Shown: positions 23,746 to 36,430 of the stretch, piece after piece
Layout: every line of letters begins with the position of its first letter
How positions within the stretch are numbered: position 1 is the stretch's first letter
Assembly: GCF_008728515.1 (NCBI RefSeq)
Contig: NC_044996.1
Location: 128,563,525 to 128,627,524 of the forward strand
Direction of reading: 5' to 3'
From: Papio anubis
Lineage: Eukaryota; Chordata; Mammalia; Primates; Cercopithecidae
Length of the DNA stretch: 64,000 nucleotides
Program-made: the position numbers and the translations under genes
Notes under the pieces: generated by a model
Told to the model about the DNA's origin: nothing
Databases searched by the model: none
What the model saw: only the letters and a program-made list of their open reading frames with translations

Positions 23746-24740
23746 TACCAGAATAGAAATAAAGTGTGTCTGGTTTTTGTTGTCATGCTTTTTTTTCCAG
23801 ATCACTGTAAAATAAATGTAATACAATTTTTGCCTACAGGTAAGGATAATCGATGCTGTCAGGTACAGTGCTTGATCACACTTGGAACAAGGTGGTGGAT
23901 CCAGAGTCACAGACTTGCTGGTGAATAAAAATGCATTTGGAGTTTCACAAAAATATGTATCTTTCTGTTATAAGATAGCACCTGTCACAGAACCAAATAC
24001 CAACTCCCCACTCCTTAAGTGTGCTCCTTCAGCATTCTGCTAGAGAACACTAAAAGGTGACGAAAACTGCTTTAAAGATAAAGTGGCTGCCCTTAATCAA
24101 GTAAAAGTCCAGAATGATGCTCTCATATCACAGGAAATTCACTCTGCCACTTTTTGCAAAATAATGTGTTAAGGAAAAGCCACATATGAGATTTTATTTA
24201 AACCTTCCTGCAGTCATTTTGCTTGTGTTTTCTGCATTCCTACTCCCAGCCATGAATTGACACAGTTTCATGGATAAACCTCAGATCAGTCCCCACTAGG
24301 ATAAGGCAAAGCATGGGGTTACAATTCCCATGGGGCATCCAAGTTCCCACATCTGCCCCATGGAGTACTGTGGGACAAGAAAGGAGGAAGCAAGAGGCAC
24401 TGTCTAGGGAAATTTCTGCAAGAATACGACTGACTCCTACCACAATCCACAAGACACTGAATGGAACTTTTCTCCGCTCCCATAGATTTAACAATGTTCT
24501 ACAGAATGCAACCCATCATATACCTGAATGCCTTTTCTTCCTCCATTTCTGAAGACAAACTCTCAAACGAAAGTCGGACATGACTGCAAAGTATTTTGTA
24601 GGGCCCACACGTGAGCCAGCACAAAAGAATTCCCTTTTAACCTTTAGGTTTAGATTTTCTGTGAAAAGCACTTAAGTAGGAAACTCTTTCTTAAATTGTG
24701 ATCAGAAAATGAACATATGATAGTGCTTCTAATCTTCATT
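23746..24740. other. Unassigned intron sequence
   Basis: About 1 kb without recognised gene or repeat. Confidence 0.5.
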
Positions 24741-24742
24741 CC

Positions 24743-25735
24743 ATTTGGCACAGGGTTCTTAATGTCCTGTGCCATGGACGCTTTGGCAGTCTGGTGAAGC
24801 CTTATGGATCCCTTTCAGGAATTATATTTTTAAGTGCAAAAATAAAACATGATTACAAGTGAAGCCACTTATACTGAAATAGTTATTAAAATATTATAAA
24901 ATGCTAATTCGTGATATAGTGATACATGTGCCTTTTGTTACGGCATTAAGTATCAAGAACTGGTGGTAATGTGGCCAGGCACAGTGGCTCACACCTGTAA
25001 GCCCAGCATTTTGGGAGGCCAAGGTGGGTGGATCACAAGATCAAGAGATCGAGACCATCCTGGCCAACATGGTAAAACCCCGTCTCTACTAAAAATAGAA
25101 AAATTAGCTGGGCGTGGTGGCATGCTCCTGTAGTCCCAGCTACTCAGGAGGGTAAGGCAGGAGAATCGCTTGAACCTGGGAGGTGGAGGTTGCAGTGAGC
25201 CAATATCACACCACTGCATTCCAGCCTGGCGACAGAGTGAGACTCCATCTAAAAAAAAAAAAAAAAAAAATTTAGCCAGGCCATGGTGGCGTGCACCTGT
25301 AATCCCAGCTACTTAGGAAGCTGAGGCGGGAGAATCGCTTGAACCTGGGAGGCAGAGGTCGCAGTGAGCCAAGATCTCACCACTGCACTCCAGCCTGGGG
25401 GTGCCAGAGAAAGGCTGTCTCCAAAAAAAAAAACTGGTGGGAATGTCAATAACTGCCCAAATTTTGAAGTAGTGTTTAGAATAAACAACATTTCAAGATA
25501 TCTGCAACAGCTGTGATACAATATGAAAATATCTGTGAGTTATTGAGGACAAAGTCAAAGGTGGGGCCAATAGTACTATGATTTGTCACCTGCATTCATT
25601 AATTGATGAAAATGCTAAATATCCATGGTTGGTCAAAATAAAGATGTACTTTTTCTCCATCCAAGAAGTCACCTTGAATTCTATCCACCGATTTCTTGGA
25701 GATCTGAGAACCCAGGTAAAAACCCATGTACCAAA
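24743..25735 (+). mobile_element. Old hAT-like DNA transposon, split by Alu
   Basis: The left end GGGTTCTTAATGTCCTGTGCC and right end CTGAGAACCCAGGTAAAAACCC are imperfect inverted termini. The body has GTGATATAGTGATACATGTG and CTGCAACAGCTGTGATACAATATG. A fragment of the same family lies at 50,580-50,725. Confidence 0.6.
24973..25431 (+). mobile_element. Alu plus extra right monomer
   Basis: A complete Alu dimer (24,973-25,260) with its A-tail is followed by an additional right-half Alu (25,270-25,431). One duplication, AACTGGTGGTAATGT, flanks the whole block (24,958-24,972 and 25,432-25,446, one mismatch). Confidence 0.85.
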
Positions 25736-27429
25736 AAAAAAAAAAGTAATAACCTAAGGGATAAACCTTTCTCAGAGGAATGTGAATTTTAAGATGTCTG
25801 TAGACATTATTTAGGATGTTTTCCTCATAAACAACAAAAATACAAAGGGTTGTAATTCTAACGCTTTGTACCAAGTACATAAGAAAGCTAATGTTAATAA
25901 ACAAATAATAAGTAACATTAAATAAATGTTAATAAATAAATATACCTGGGGTAAATGAAACAACCCATGTTCACTTTTATTCTGGACATTCTCTTGACAT
26001 AAATCCTGCTGTTAGACTTGGCTGACTGCCTAGAATTTTTCTGGACTAGGCCTTAACTATGGAAGAGAAAGCAAATTTTATACTGTCCTCAAAATTTATC
26101 CTCCACCTACACCCTACACTTCTTGAGATTGTTCTCAGATTTCTTAATCAATATTGAAGTAAAAATCTCCTGTGGCTATGAATCTTGGCACACTTAATAG
26201 TATCCATGGAAACATCCTAATTGAAAACATTCAGTTCCCATTGGATCATCTCCTATCCCACGAAGCATTTAAGACAATTAGTTTAAATCCTCCTACATAC
26301 TTGACACCCTATAAAGAATCTTGCAGTGATAGGTAATATAGTGTATGGTATGGGGGCAAATCTATAATCTGAGCTCTCAAAATAATTCTAGAGAATTGCT
26401 TATGGGCACTCAAAACTCTGACCTAGGGCATTTTACAACACTTGTTAACTTTAGCATTTTGTTTGTAATATAAACAGCAATGTGAAGTTAAGGTAAAGCC
26501 TATCAGAAATTTCCTTTTTTACTGAATTAAAAATGGATCATTCATTAACTTACACCACAGAAAATAAGGTGTTAGAAGCTAGGAGCCACTTGGTTTCTCA
26601 CCTTTCCTCGTAATTTTGCCTCATGTGTTATTAAATGCCCCATAATTTCTAGTTAGAATCAACATCGCTTTTCCTAGTTTAGAGATCCGGTGCTACAAAT
26701 AATAAATGCAGGATCATGAAAAGATCCAGCTCTATTATTTTTCTCTTGTGCAAGGAACATCTGTTTTATGTTAACAATCGTTGCTAGGATGAAAGAGGGT
26801 AAAGAATCAGATGCTGACATTAAGAAAAGCCGTTTTATCTTTTTATACTTCTTCCTTACCTGCAAAATGGAGGCTGGGATTCTGTGCCCCTCTTCTACCA
26901 AGAACTTCTGAGGATTACTGTAATTGAATCCAAGCCTTACGTTCACCACTTCTGCATCCCAGCAAAACTGCTCCTCCTTTTAGAGCTCAGAGCATCCTTT
27001 TGAAGTCAGCAGGAGTGGCTCAACAAAAAAAAAAAGAAGAAGAAGAAGAAGAAAAGAAAACACAAGGGCACAGAAGGAGCATGGAAACCAGCCAAGACTG
27101 ACAGAATTTCAATAACCTGGGATTTGAAAAGCTGTACAAATATATTTATTATCAAGATGTTTCAACTTATTATTATTAGCTTACTTTTATTGAGTAAAAG
27201 GTCTTCTGTGCTCATGCCAGATGGCCGGGAAAGTATTAGGAAATCATTTCTGAAGGATGGTGCTCAGTAATCCAAAACAAGCCAAAAGTTGAACCTCCTG
27301 CTATTTGTACAACCCATCATCCACACAAAGAGCAAAGAAAATGAAGTGTCCTTCTTTCTTTCAGTTTTCTACCCTGATTGGGTTATAATTATGATGTAAG
27401 AAAATGACCCCACAATCCCAGTACTAAAT
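25736..27429. other. Unassigned intron sequence
   Basis: AT-rich and mostly single-copy in appearance. A short (GAA)n tract lies at 27,036-27,055. No exon recognised. Confidence 0.5.
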
Positions 27430-27785
27430 ATTTGTAGCAATATTTAACTGAACTTAGAATAGAGGCTTTCAGTTCATCCCTACTCAGTAAGAAGAGTAAC
27501 TACCCAGGGACCACCATGATGTGGGAAGCTAAGGCATGTGGAAAGGCCAGGGTGGATGAGATACCACATGGAGAGAGACTGGCCACAGACACTGAGGAAC
27601 TATTCACAAGAGTGAAGAAGCTATCTTAGAAGTAGAACCTCCAGTCCCAGTGCCCAACCAATGTCACCTGGAGCAGAAATGAAGAGCTCAGCTGACATCT
27701 TCCCTAATTCCTCACTGACAAAACTATGAAAACGGTTATCCTAAGCCACTAAGTTCTGGGGTGGGCTCTTAGGCTGCAGGATATA
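27430..27785 (+). mobile_element. MLT1-like LTR (diverged)
   Basis: Ends with AAGCCACTAAGTTCTGGGG and GGCTGCAGGATATAACC-like text, as MLT1 LTRs do. Also has CAGTGCCCAACCAATGTCACC. Confidence 0.5.
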
Positions 27786-27807
27786 ACCAAAAGGGGCAAT
27801 CATCACA

Positions 27808-28113
27808 TCTTTTTTTTTTGGGGGGGGGGGGGACAGGGTCTTGCTCTATTGCCCAGGCTGGAGTGCAGTAGTGTGATCACGGCTCACTGCAGCCTCAATC
27901 TCCTAGGCTCAAGCAATCCTCCCACCTCAGCCTGCCGAGTAGCTGGGACTACAGGAGTGCACCAACATGCCCATCTAGATTTTTAAAATTTTTTTAGAGG
28001 TAGGGGTCTTCCATTGTCACCCAGGCTGGTCTTGAACTCCTGGACTCAAGTGATTCTCCTGCCTTGGCCTCCCAAAGTGCTGGGATTATAGGCGTGAGTA
28101 ACCGCATCCAGCC
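27808..28113 (-). mobile_element. AluJ with T10G13 junction
   Basis: Full reverse Alu whose T-tail runs into 13 consecutive G (27,820-27,832) before ACAGGGTCTTGC. Confidence 0.88.
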
Positions 28114-29399
28114 TTGTCATTACATGACCTTTGATACCACCAGAGAAGTAACAGTAAGGTAGCCTAAGCATTCTTCAGACAAGAATAGAAAGTGAATGAA
28201 GGTCCTTCCAGCTGGCTCAGGACCTCAGAATCACCCATCCTTAATACTCAGGCAAAAGTTAGTTTCAACATGAAGTGAAGAGCCTCACTTCTGGCTAACT
28301 CATCCCAATAGGAATCATTAAGGCCCTACAGGCACTAATGGCAAGAGACTACCTCATTCAAGTAAAGGTGTCCCAAGAGCAAGAAGCCAAAAGAAGGCCC
28401 CTATAGTAACTGCTGAATCTTCAGGTAAAAGACCTCTTGCCTCTAGGAATTCTTCCCAACTGTATGAACTACAGAGAAACCCTGCAAATGGTCTGGCAGA
28501 TACCTAACTGATAATGGGTATGCAATCTATCCATATGCTAATCTTTCAAGAGCAAGAGACTCAGGCTCATCCTGGTGTCTCCTATTACAGCCCATCTGAA
28601 CCAAGGAATCTGCCCACAGTTTCAAGGCCTTTTCAAATTCATCACGGAAAAAAAAGAGATACCCAACACCACACAGCAATAAACTAGGTGGGTTACCACC
28701 TAGGCAATTTTATTATTTGAGTATTTTTGAACCTGTAGTTATTTATTCAGCTCCAGGCACGCTATCTACAGTTTACAGTGCTATTAAAACTAGTTCTAAT
28801 ATATATTCCTAACTCAGAGGAATGATTGGCAGTAGGTGAATTCTTGAAGAACATTGAGGAATGTTACTAAAAACAAGGACCCCCCTTCTACTCTGCAAAG
28901 TGTTTTACAGTTTTGTCTCAAAGCACCCTTTGGAGAGAAGTCAGTTTTGTTATGTTCACTTTACAGACCAAGGAACATGGGCCTCTAACTGCTGGAATTT
29001 ATTCCAATTTATAGGTATTTATACCTATCAAGCCAGGTACGAAAACATGGATGATCTGAGTGACTATATCCAATTGGTAGACAACCAAAGTGAAAAACAT
29101 AAGAAACAATTTAAACTCTGGTCTGCCACCCTAGAGGAATAATTTCACCTCTCTTTGTACTCACTCCCTCCAAAATACCCCACCCCCAGAGGTAAACATT
29201 ATCAAACTAATGGTTATTTTTGTTTACTTTCAGAACAAAAATGCTTCCCTTACCAGGATTTAGAGTTGTAATATAGTAATTCATGCCAAAATCCAGAAAT
29301 TGCCCTGTTGGTATATAGCAAATAATATTTTTTTATCATAGTTCTGATCTGGGAGCAAAAGTCAAATGATCTTACCCCAGGAAGTTGGTGTTTATTCTA
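28114..29399. other. Unassigned intron sequence
   Basis: No gene recognised. An open frame of 93 codons at 28,861-29,142 (plus) has no recognisable domain. A weak MIR-like word lies near 28,960. Confidence 0.45.
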
Positions 29400-29625
29400 A
29401 AATATTGTGATGGCATATAAAATGAGGTTACCAGGGGGTGGAGAAGGAATTGGGGAGTTATTGTTTAGTAGATATGGTTTATGTTTGGGATGATGAAGAA
29501 GTCCTGGAGATGGATGGTAGTGATGGTTGCACAACATTGCAAATGTACTTAATGCCACTGAAGAGTACACTTAAAATGGTTAAAACTTAAGTTTTACAGT
29601 AAACTTTAAATTTTTTTAAAGAAAT
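29400..29625 (+). mobile_element. L1M 3' UTR fragment
   Basis: GTGATGGTTGCACAACATTGC followed by AAGAGTACACTTAAAATGG is the usual L1M 3' end. Confidence 0.8.
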
Positions 29626-29924
29626 AAATGTCTGCATGAGAAAATAAAACTCATGAATGGCTAAATCATGCATTACTATTTCCATGGTGGAAAATAAGTT
29701 GAAAGAAAGGTTAAAACAGTTTGGATTTCATGTTAGGCATATTCAATCCGAATGACTGTGAAAGCCTTTTCACTCATAATTTTTCAATCTAAACACTGTT
29801 GTAAAAGGCTTCACAGTATTGATCACTCTGATATGTCATATCTAAAAATAGTTTACACTTAAGAAAACAGTAATTTAACCAAATTATCAAAATTACAATC
29901 ACCAATGAGGGGTTGAGACATCAT

Positions 29925-30640
29925 GTGCCTCCTGATGCATTACCTGAGAAGGACATGTCACTTATGCAGTATTCCAGACAACGAAAAGCTTATAAGATCT
30001 GTTCCAGATCAAAGGAAACTAAAAAGTCATGACAAATAAATTCAATATGTGATCCTGGACTTGATACTGTATCAGGAGAAAAAAAATATTCCACTGAAGA
30101 ACATATTGGGGATAATTAATGAAACTGGAATACGGACTGCATACTAAAGTACTGATATTAAATTTCCTAAATTTGAATAACAGTGTGCTTATGTACAGTT
30201 TTCAAACTTAATACTTCAGTGGGAAACTGGAAAATCATACCTTGACTGGATATTGCAAAACTAAAGAATAAAAGAACGTATAAATGCTGTAATCTAGTTA
30301 GTGAAAGTGTTTCTCAAACAGATATGGGTTAGCAATTCTGAAACTATGTGTATACCAGATTTAAACAAATAAATATATTAAGTTTAAACTATTAAGGCAT
30401 AGAAGAACATGATGTATGTGATCTAATCTCAAGTGATTTAGTATGTGGCAATCAATATATAAATACAGATATATAAAATACATATACATATATGAATAGA
30501 CAGAAAGAAAATAGGGCACATGTAGCAAATGTTAAGTAAATCTAGTAAAGGGTATACAGGATTTCCTGGTACTATTCTTGCATCCCTATTTTCTGTCAGT
30601 TTAAAGTTACTTCAGTATAAAAAGTTTAGTCTGGATCCTT
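29925..30640 (+). mobile_element. Old L1M-type 3' fragment, copy 1
   Basis: AAACTAAAAAGTCATGACA, GTGATCCTGGACTTGATAC and AGGGTATACAGGATTTCC mark a common ancient 3' sequence. It also occurs at 31,120-31,475. Confidence 0.6.
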
Positions 30641-31119
30641 GAATTAACATGACAGAAAACTGCCTACACAACCAGAAATGCCCATATTGGAAAGAAAAGC
30701 ATCTGCTGTGCTAAGCTCCTGAAAGTTGAGGAACACAGCTACTAGCGTTGTATTAACCAATACAATAGGATTTCAGTGTAATTGATATTTGCTTCTTGTA
30801 GGCCATAGCTTTATTTCTGTTAATCAAATATTTGTCACAAATACTCTATGATATAGTGTTCCACCAAAGAATGAAAAAAATCAATAGACAAAAATCTGAG
30901 GATAAATAGGATATCTGCGTAGTCTCAAAGCATCTCCCCCAAGATATTTTAACCTCAAAGAGAAAAAGTAATAATTTTACGGTAGAAAAACCCTGCAGAC
31001 AGCAACTTAAACAAGGAATCAAGGTAAATGCCACCAGTAACAAGACACATAAACATCATTAACTCCTTGATATGATGCACTGAAAAATATGCATCATTAT
31101 ATTCTTGCCAAAAATGCAC

Positions 31120-31475
31120 AACCTTATCCATAAGAAAACATCAGACAAATACAAATTGAGGAACATTCTACAAAATATTGATCTGTACTCTTCAAAGGTG
31201 TCATTAAAGATTAAGAAACTATTACAAACTGGATGAGACTAAGGAGAAATAATAACTAAATGCAATATGGGATCCTGGAGAGGATCCTAGGACAGAAATA
31301 GACCACCAGTGGAAAAACTGATGGAATTCAAATAAGCTCTGTAGTTTAGTTAATAATACTGTACCAAGAGTAATTTCCTATTCTTGATCCCTTATATAAA
31401 ATGCTAACATAAAGGGAGCAGGGTGAGGAATATAAGGGAATGCTACTACTTTTGTAACTTTTCCATAAGCTCATC
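31120..31475 (+). mobile_element. Old L1M-type 3' fragment, copy 2
   Basis: AACTAAATGCAATATGGGATC, AGTTTAGTTAATAATACTG and a GGGAATGCTACTAC-type ending. Same family and orientation as 29,925-30,640. Confidence 0.65.
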
Positions 31476-32355
31476 CCTTGAGTGACTGAATGAATATTCC
31501 TACTAGATTGATATACAGGTTAACCTCCACTCCTACTGAAAATTCCACTATAAACAATAATACCTGGCTTGTTTTTAAGACTTAAACCTACAAGCACAAG
31601 GGAAAGGAAAAAGAGAACAAAATTAAAGTGGCTGGGAAAACGGATGGACATAGAGTGACTACAGGAAGAAGGTTAATTTATACAACAGACTCTGGGAAAG
31701 GACCCAGCTCCTTCTGAGGTGTAGACAGAGCTGGAAGCAGGAGGATAAGAGCATTTCAAAGCTAAACACCAGTACTTTACGTGGCACTAAAAAAAAATGC
31801 CAAATAAGATATGACACAGTACTCTACCACTTAGCATTTATCTTAGGCTTATTAAAGGAGTTCTTTTAGACTTTTCATTTATCATTCATATACACATAGA
31901 AAGGGAAACAAGCAAAATTAACTGCTCAAGGTTTTCCTAAAAATTCCTCACATTTAGAATTGAGTATTTGTCCATCTTTTTGACTCAGACTGGTCAATGT
32001 CCGTATTTTTCCACAGTGTTGTCTTCTATGCCATCAACAGCATTTGGTGATACAGCACTTCTTAAAAGAATCCATAAAAAGAAACTGGAACCATCAGTAC
32101 TCAACTCTGAAATTATGTAAAGCTAGCCTATTTTTGACTGCCACTTTGGTATGGCTGCTAAACACTTGGGAAGCATCCAACTTACTGCCTCTCTCACTTC
32201 CCCACCTTCTAACTATTTGGTTCCTATGAGTCTCCAACAGCCCCACTTTAGTCTCCAATATATTTTCTCAAGCCACTTATACCCAGTCTGCAAGTTTTGA
32301 TGCATATAAGACATAATCAATTGCGAAACATTTTAATCTTAGATCAGGGAGCAAA
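31476..32355. other. Unassigned intron sequence
   Basis: No gene or confident repeat recognised. Confidence 0.45.
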
Positions 32356-32359
32356 AGTC

Positions 32360-34055
32360 TGCCTCAAAAATAGATTAAACAAATCAAGACAGTGTGGTAC
32401 TGACACAGTCTAGACATAAACCCTTACATTCCTTACATTTAAATACATAAGGTCAATAGATTTTGCACAAGGGTTCCAAAACAAGTCATTAGGAAAAGAA
32501 TAGTTTGTTCAAAAAATGATGCTAAGACAAGTGGATATCCACAGACAAAAGTATGAAGTTGAACTCCTACTTCACACCACATACAAAAATTAACTCAAAA
32601 TGAATCAAAGACTGACATATAGGAGCTAAAACTATAAAACTCTTAGAAGAAAACACAAGTGAAATCTCTGATCTTGGATTAGGCAACGGTTTCTTAAATA
32701 TGACACCAAAAACACAAGTGACAATAGAAAACAATAAATAAACAACTTCATCAAAATTAAAAGCTTTCATCTTTCAAAGGACACCATCAAGAAAGTAAAA
32801 AGACAACCCACGGCCGGGCGCGGTGGCTCAAGCCTGTAATCCCAGCACTTTGGGAGGCCGAGACGGATGGATCACAAGGTCAGGAAATCGAGACCATCCT
32901 GGCTAACCCGGTGAAACCCCATCTCTACTAAAAAATACAAAAAACTAGCCGGGCGAGGTGGCAGGAGGCTGAGGCAGGAGAATGGCATAAACCCGGGAGG
33001 CGGAGCTTGCAGTGAGCTGAGATCCGGCCACTGCACTCCAGCCTGGGCGACAGAGCGAGATTCCATCTCAAAAAAAAGAAAAAAAAGACAACCCACAAAA
33101 TGGAAGAAAATTTTTGCAAATCATTTATCTGATAGAGGACTAAAATATGTATTATATGTATTGTATCATATGTATTGAATCGAGAACATATAAAGAACTC
33201 TTACAATTCAATATTTTATAAAGATAAATAACCCAATTTAAAATGGACAAAGGATCTAAATACACATTTCTCTAAAGAACATATACAAATGGCCAATAAG
33301 CATATGAAAAGACATGCAACATTATTAGTCGTCAGGGCAATTCCACTTAAAACCACAATGAGATACCATTACACACCCACTAGGATAGCCATAATCAAAA
33401 AGACAGACAATAACAAATGTTGGTAAGGACGTGGAGAAATTGGAACCCTCATATATTGCTCATGAGAATGTCAAATAGTACAGCAGCTTTGCAAAAGAGC
33501 TTGGCAGTTCCTCAAAAGGTTAAACATAGAGTTACCATATGACACAACAATTCCACCTCTAGGTACATATTCAACAGAAATAAAAACATATGTCCACACA
33601 AAAACCTATATACAAATGTTCAGAGTAGCATTATACATAATAGGCAAAAAGTGGAAATTACCCAAATGTCTGTCAAGTGATGAATTGATAAATAAAATGT
33701 AGTATAGCCATACAATAGAACTGGCAATAAGAAGTGCTGATACATGCTACATTTAAAACATGCTAAGTGAAAGAAGACAATCACAAATGACCACACACTA
33801 TATGATTTCATTTCTATGAAATGTCTGGAATAGACAAATCCATAGACAAAAAGTAGATCCATGGCTGCCTAGGAATGGTGGAACTGGAGGTGATTGCTAG
33901 TGAATATGGGGTTTCCTTTTCAGGTAACAAAAATATTCTGGAAATAGTGGTGATGGTTGCACAATTCTGTGAATATACCAAACCCATTGAATTGTACACT
34001 TTAAATAGGTGACTATATGGTATGTGAATTACATCTCAGTAAGACTGTTACTTTA
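32360..34055 (+). mobile_element. L1MA-type fragment, split by AluY
   Basis: ORF2 C-terminal remnants (GACAACCCACAAAATGGAAG, CATTTCTCTAAAGAACATAT and GTTACCATATGACACAACAATTCC) followed by the 3' UTR to about 34,050. Many stops. The AluY at 32,813 interrupts it. Confidence 0.9.
32813..33082 (+). mobile_element. Young AluY (AluYR type) with internal deletion
   Basis: Shares CTCAAGCCTGT and GGGCGAGGTGGC with the other young monkey-type Alus but lacks about 28 bases at the start of the right arm (GTGGC runs into AGGAGGCTGAGG). AAAGACAACCCAC at both ends is its target-site duplication (near 32,800-32,812 and 33,085-33,097). Confidence 0.9.
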
Positions 34056-34070
34056 AAAAGTGGGAAAACA

Positions 34071-34362
34071 GGCCAGGCACGGTGGCTCATGCCTGTAATC
34101 CCAGCATTTTGCCGAGGCAGGTGGATCACCTGAGGTCAGGAGTTTGAGACCAGCCTGGCCAACATGGTGAAACCCCATCTCTACTAAAAATACAAAAAAT
34201 TAGCTGGGCGTGGTGGCACACGCCTGTAGTTCTAGCTACTCAGGAGGCTGAGACAGGAGAATCGCTTGAACCCAGGGGGCAGAGGTTACGGTGAGACTAG
34301 ATCACGCCACTGCACTCCAGCCTGGGGGACAGAGGGAGATTCTGTCCCAGAAAAAAAAAAAA
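34071..34362 (+). mobile_element. AluS
   Basis: Near-complete dimer with about 7 bases missing after CAGCATTTTG. Flanked by AAAAGTGGGAAAACA at 34,056-34,070 and again just after the A-tail. Confidence 0.9.
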
Positions 34363-34377
34363 AAAAGTGGGAAAACA

Positions 34378-34905
34378 AGAGACAAAGGAGAAAACCTTTT
34401 AAAAAATAATAATAATTGCAAGAATGTTCTAGATTTGATTATGGTGAGTGTATTAAATCCAACCTGATGAATGTAGAAGATGTAATCTTAACCATATGCA
34501 AGATTTATTAAATTAAAATATTACAATCAGTCCAGGTGGCTTAGTTCAGATTATTAAATTGTCAATATTTATATGTTGGCTGAAAGTCCAAAAGTAGAAA
34601 GTAATATAGTTAAAAATAAAGAGGGTTATAATTACTAGGAAATATAATTCCTGATCTAGCAAAGGAAGCACACTAACTAACAAAATGATAAAATTCATTA
34701 CTCTCCCTCATTTGGAAAGGGTTATGATTATTATGAAAACCAATATGGGTATGGGAAGAGCTGAAATCAAGTATATTTGCGACATGACATAGTACATGAA
34801 ACCAAGCTTATGACAAGACAAACGTTTAGTGGAAAAAAGAAAAATATATTGCATACCAAAAGAAAATTCATATACGTATGAACCTGTACATAAATCCAAT
34901 CTGTT
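34378..34905. other. Unassigned AT-rich intron sequence
   Basis: No gene or repeat recognised. Confidence 0.45.
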
Positions 34906-34911
34906 TATATA

Positions 34912-35187
34912 TTTTTTGAGACAGGGTCTCACTCTGTCACCCAGGCTGGAGCACAATGGTGTGATCACGTCTCCCTCCAGTCTTTACCTCCCAGGCTCAA
35001 GCAGTCCTCCCACTTTAGCCTCCCAAGTAGCTGAGACACCAGTGTGCACCATCACACCTGGCTAATCTTTGTAGAGCTAGGTCTCACTGTGTTGCCCAGG
35101 CTGATCCTGAACTCCAGTTCAACTGATCATCCCACCTTGGCCTCTCAAAATGCTGGGATTACAGGCATAAGCTACGACACCTGACCA
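34912..35187 (-). mobile_element. AluJ
   Basis: Diverged reverse Alu with small deletions around 35,070-35,115. Confidence 0.85.
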
Positions 35188-35244
35188 ATCTGCTATTACT
35201 ATTGAGGACCATCTGCCATTCTAGATATAGAAGAATATAGAGAA

Positions 35245-35560
35245 GGGATTGGCAAACTTTTTCTTAGGGTCTGGGGGCTATATGGTCTCTACTACAACGA
35301 CTCAACTCCGCCACTGTAGTTCAAAAGCAGCCATACCAATATGTAAACAAATGAATGTGGCTGTGTTCCAATAAAACTGTTTATGGAAACCGAAATTTAA
35401 ATTTCATGTAATTTTCACATCACAAATTATTCTTTTTATTTTTTCCCAACCATTTAAAACTGCAGAAACCATTCTTAGCTTATAAAACATACAAAAAATG
35501 GGTGGCAGGATGAATTTGGCCCACAGGCTGAATTGTGTCAACTTCTGATAGAAGAATGCT
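35245..35560 (-). mobile_element. hAT-like non-autonomous DNA transposon, copy 3
   Basis: Reverse of the family at 17,425: GGGATTGGCAAACTTTTTC, GTGGCTGTGTTCCAATAAAAC and, after an AT-rich insert, GAATTTGGCCCACAGGCTG. Confidence 0.65.
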
Positions 35561-35874
35561 TTCAATATGAAGAACACTTCAACATACCACTAAGCAAGTC
35601 TTCCAATACAGAAGAATATTTACTCACCACAAACAGAAAGGCATGCTAACAAGTACGCCTCATCTGGGAAATAGTCACAAAAACTGTCAAGAATGTTTAT
35701 AGGAATAAATGAGTTAATACATAAAATGTTCTAAAAGTAGTATTGGACACCCAGCAAACCACTCAACACTTTATTCTGATATTAGTAGTAGCAAGATATC
35801 CATCCTGACTCCAACAGAAAAGACAAAGGCAATGGTTCCATTTCTGCAGTAGTACCATGCATATCAGAATTAGA

Positions 35875-35953
35875 GCTGCAGATTAAGCATCCCTAATCTG
35901 AAATCCAAAATGCTCCAAAATGTGAAAGTTTTTGAGTGCTGACATGAGGTCAC
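35875..35953. mobile_element. Tigger-like DNA transposon, left part
   Basis: AT-rich sequence beginning GCATCCCTAATCTGAAAT. It is the inverted counterpart of the sequence ending near 41,935 (ATTTCAGATATGGGATAC), giving imperfect terminal inverted repeats. It is interrupted by the young L1. The family is assigned by general resemblance only. Confidence 0.6.
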
Positions 35954-35967
35954 AAAAGAAAAAATCC
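35954..35967 (+). repeat. L1 target-site duplication, left copy
   Basis: AAAAGAAAAAATCC immediately precedes the first L1 base. An identical 14-mer follows the distal A-run at 41,648-41,661. Confidence 0.88.
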
Positions 35968-36430
35968 GACCTCTGGGGACAGGGCACAGCTACACAACAA
36001 CAACAACAACAAAGCAGCAGAAGCCTCTGCAGACGCAAACGACTCTGTCTGACAGCTTTGAAGAGAACGGACAGACTGCCTGCTCAAGTGGGTCCCTGAC
36101 CCCTGAGTAGCCTAACTGGGAGACATCCCCCACTAGGGGCAGTCTGACACCCCACACCTCACAGGGTGGAGTACACCCCTGAGAGGAAGCTTCCAAAGCA
36201 AGAATCAGACAGGTACACTCGCTGTTCAGAAATATTCTATCTTCTGCAGCCTCTGCTGCTGATACCCAGGCAAACAGGGTCTGGAGTGGACCTCAAGCAA
36301 TCTCCAACAGACCTACAGCTGAGGGTCCTGACTGTTAGAAGGAAAACTATCAAACAGGAAGGACACCTACACCAAAACCCCATCAGTACATCACCATCAT
36401 CAAAGACCAGAGGCAGATAAAACCACAAAG
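35968..36430 (+). promoter_or_regulatory. Partial L1 5' UTR
   Basis: Begins GACCTCTGGGGACAGG and runs to the ORF1 ATG. It carries a short (CAA)n tract at 35,995-36,012. It corresponds to about the 3' half of a primate L1 5' UTR, so the extreme 5' end with the main sense promoter and YY1 site is absent. In human L1 the middle of this UTR also has antisense promoter activity. Whether any remains here is unknown. Confidence 0.8.

Noticed and set aside
28861..29142. 93-codon plus-strand frame as a hidden exon or small gene
   Set aside because: No recognisable domain, no supporting splice or start context, and opposite to the host gene.
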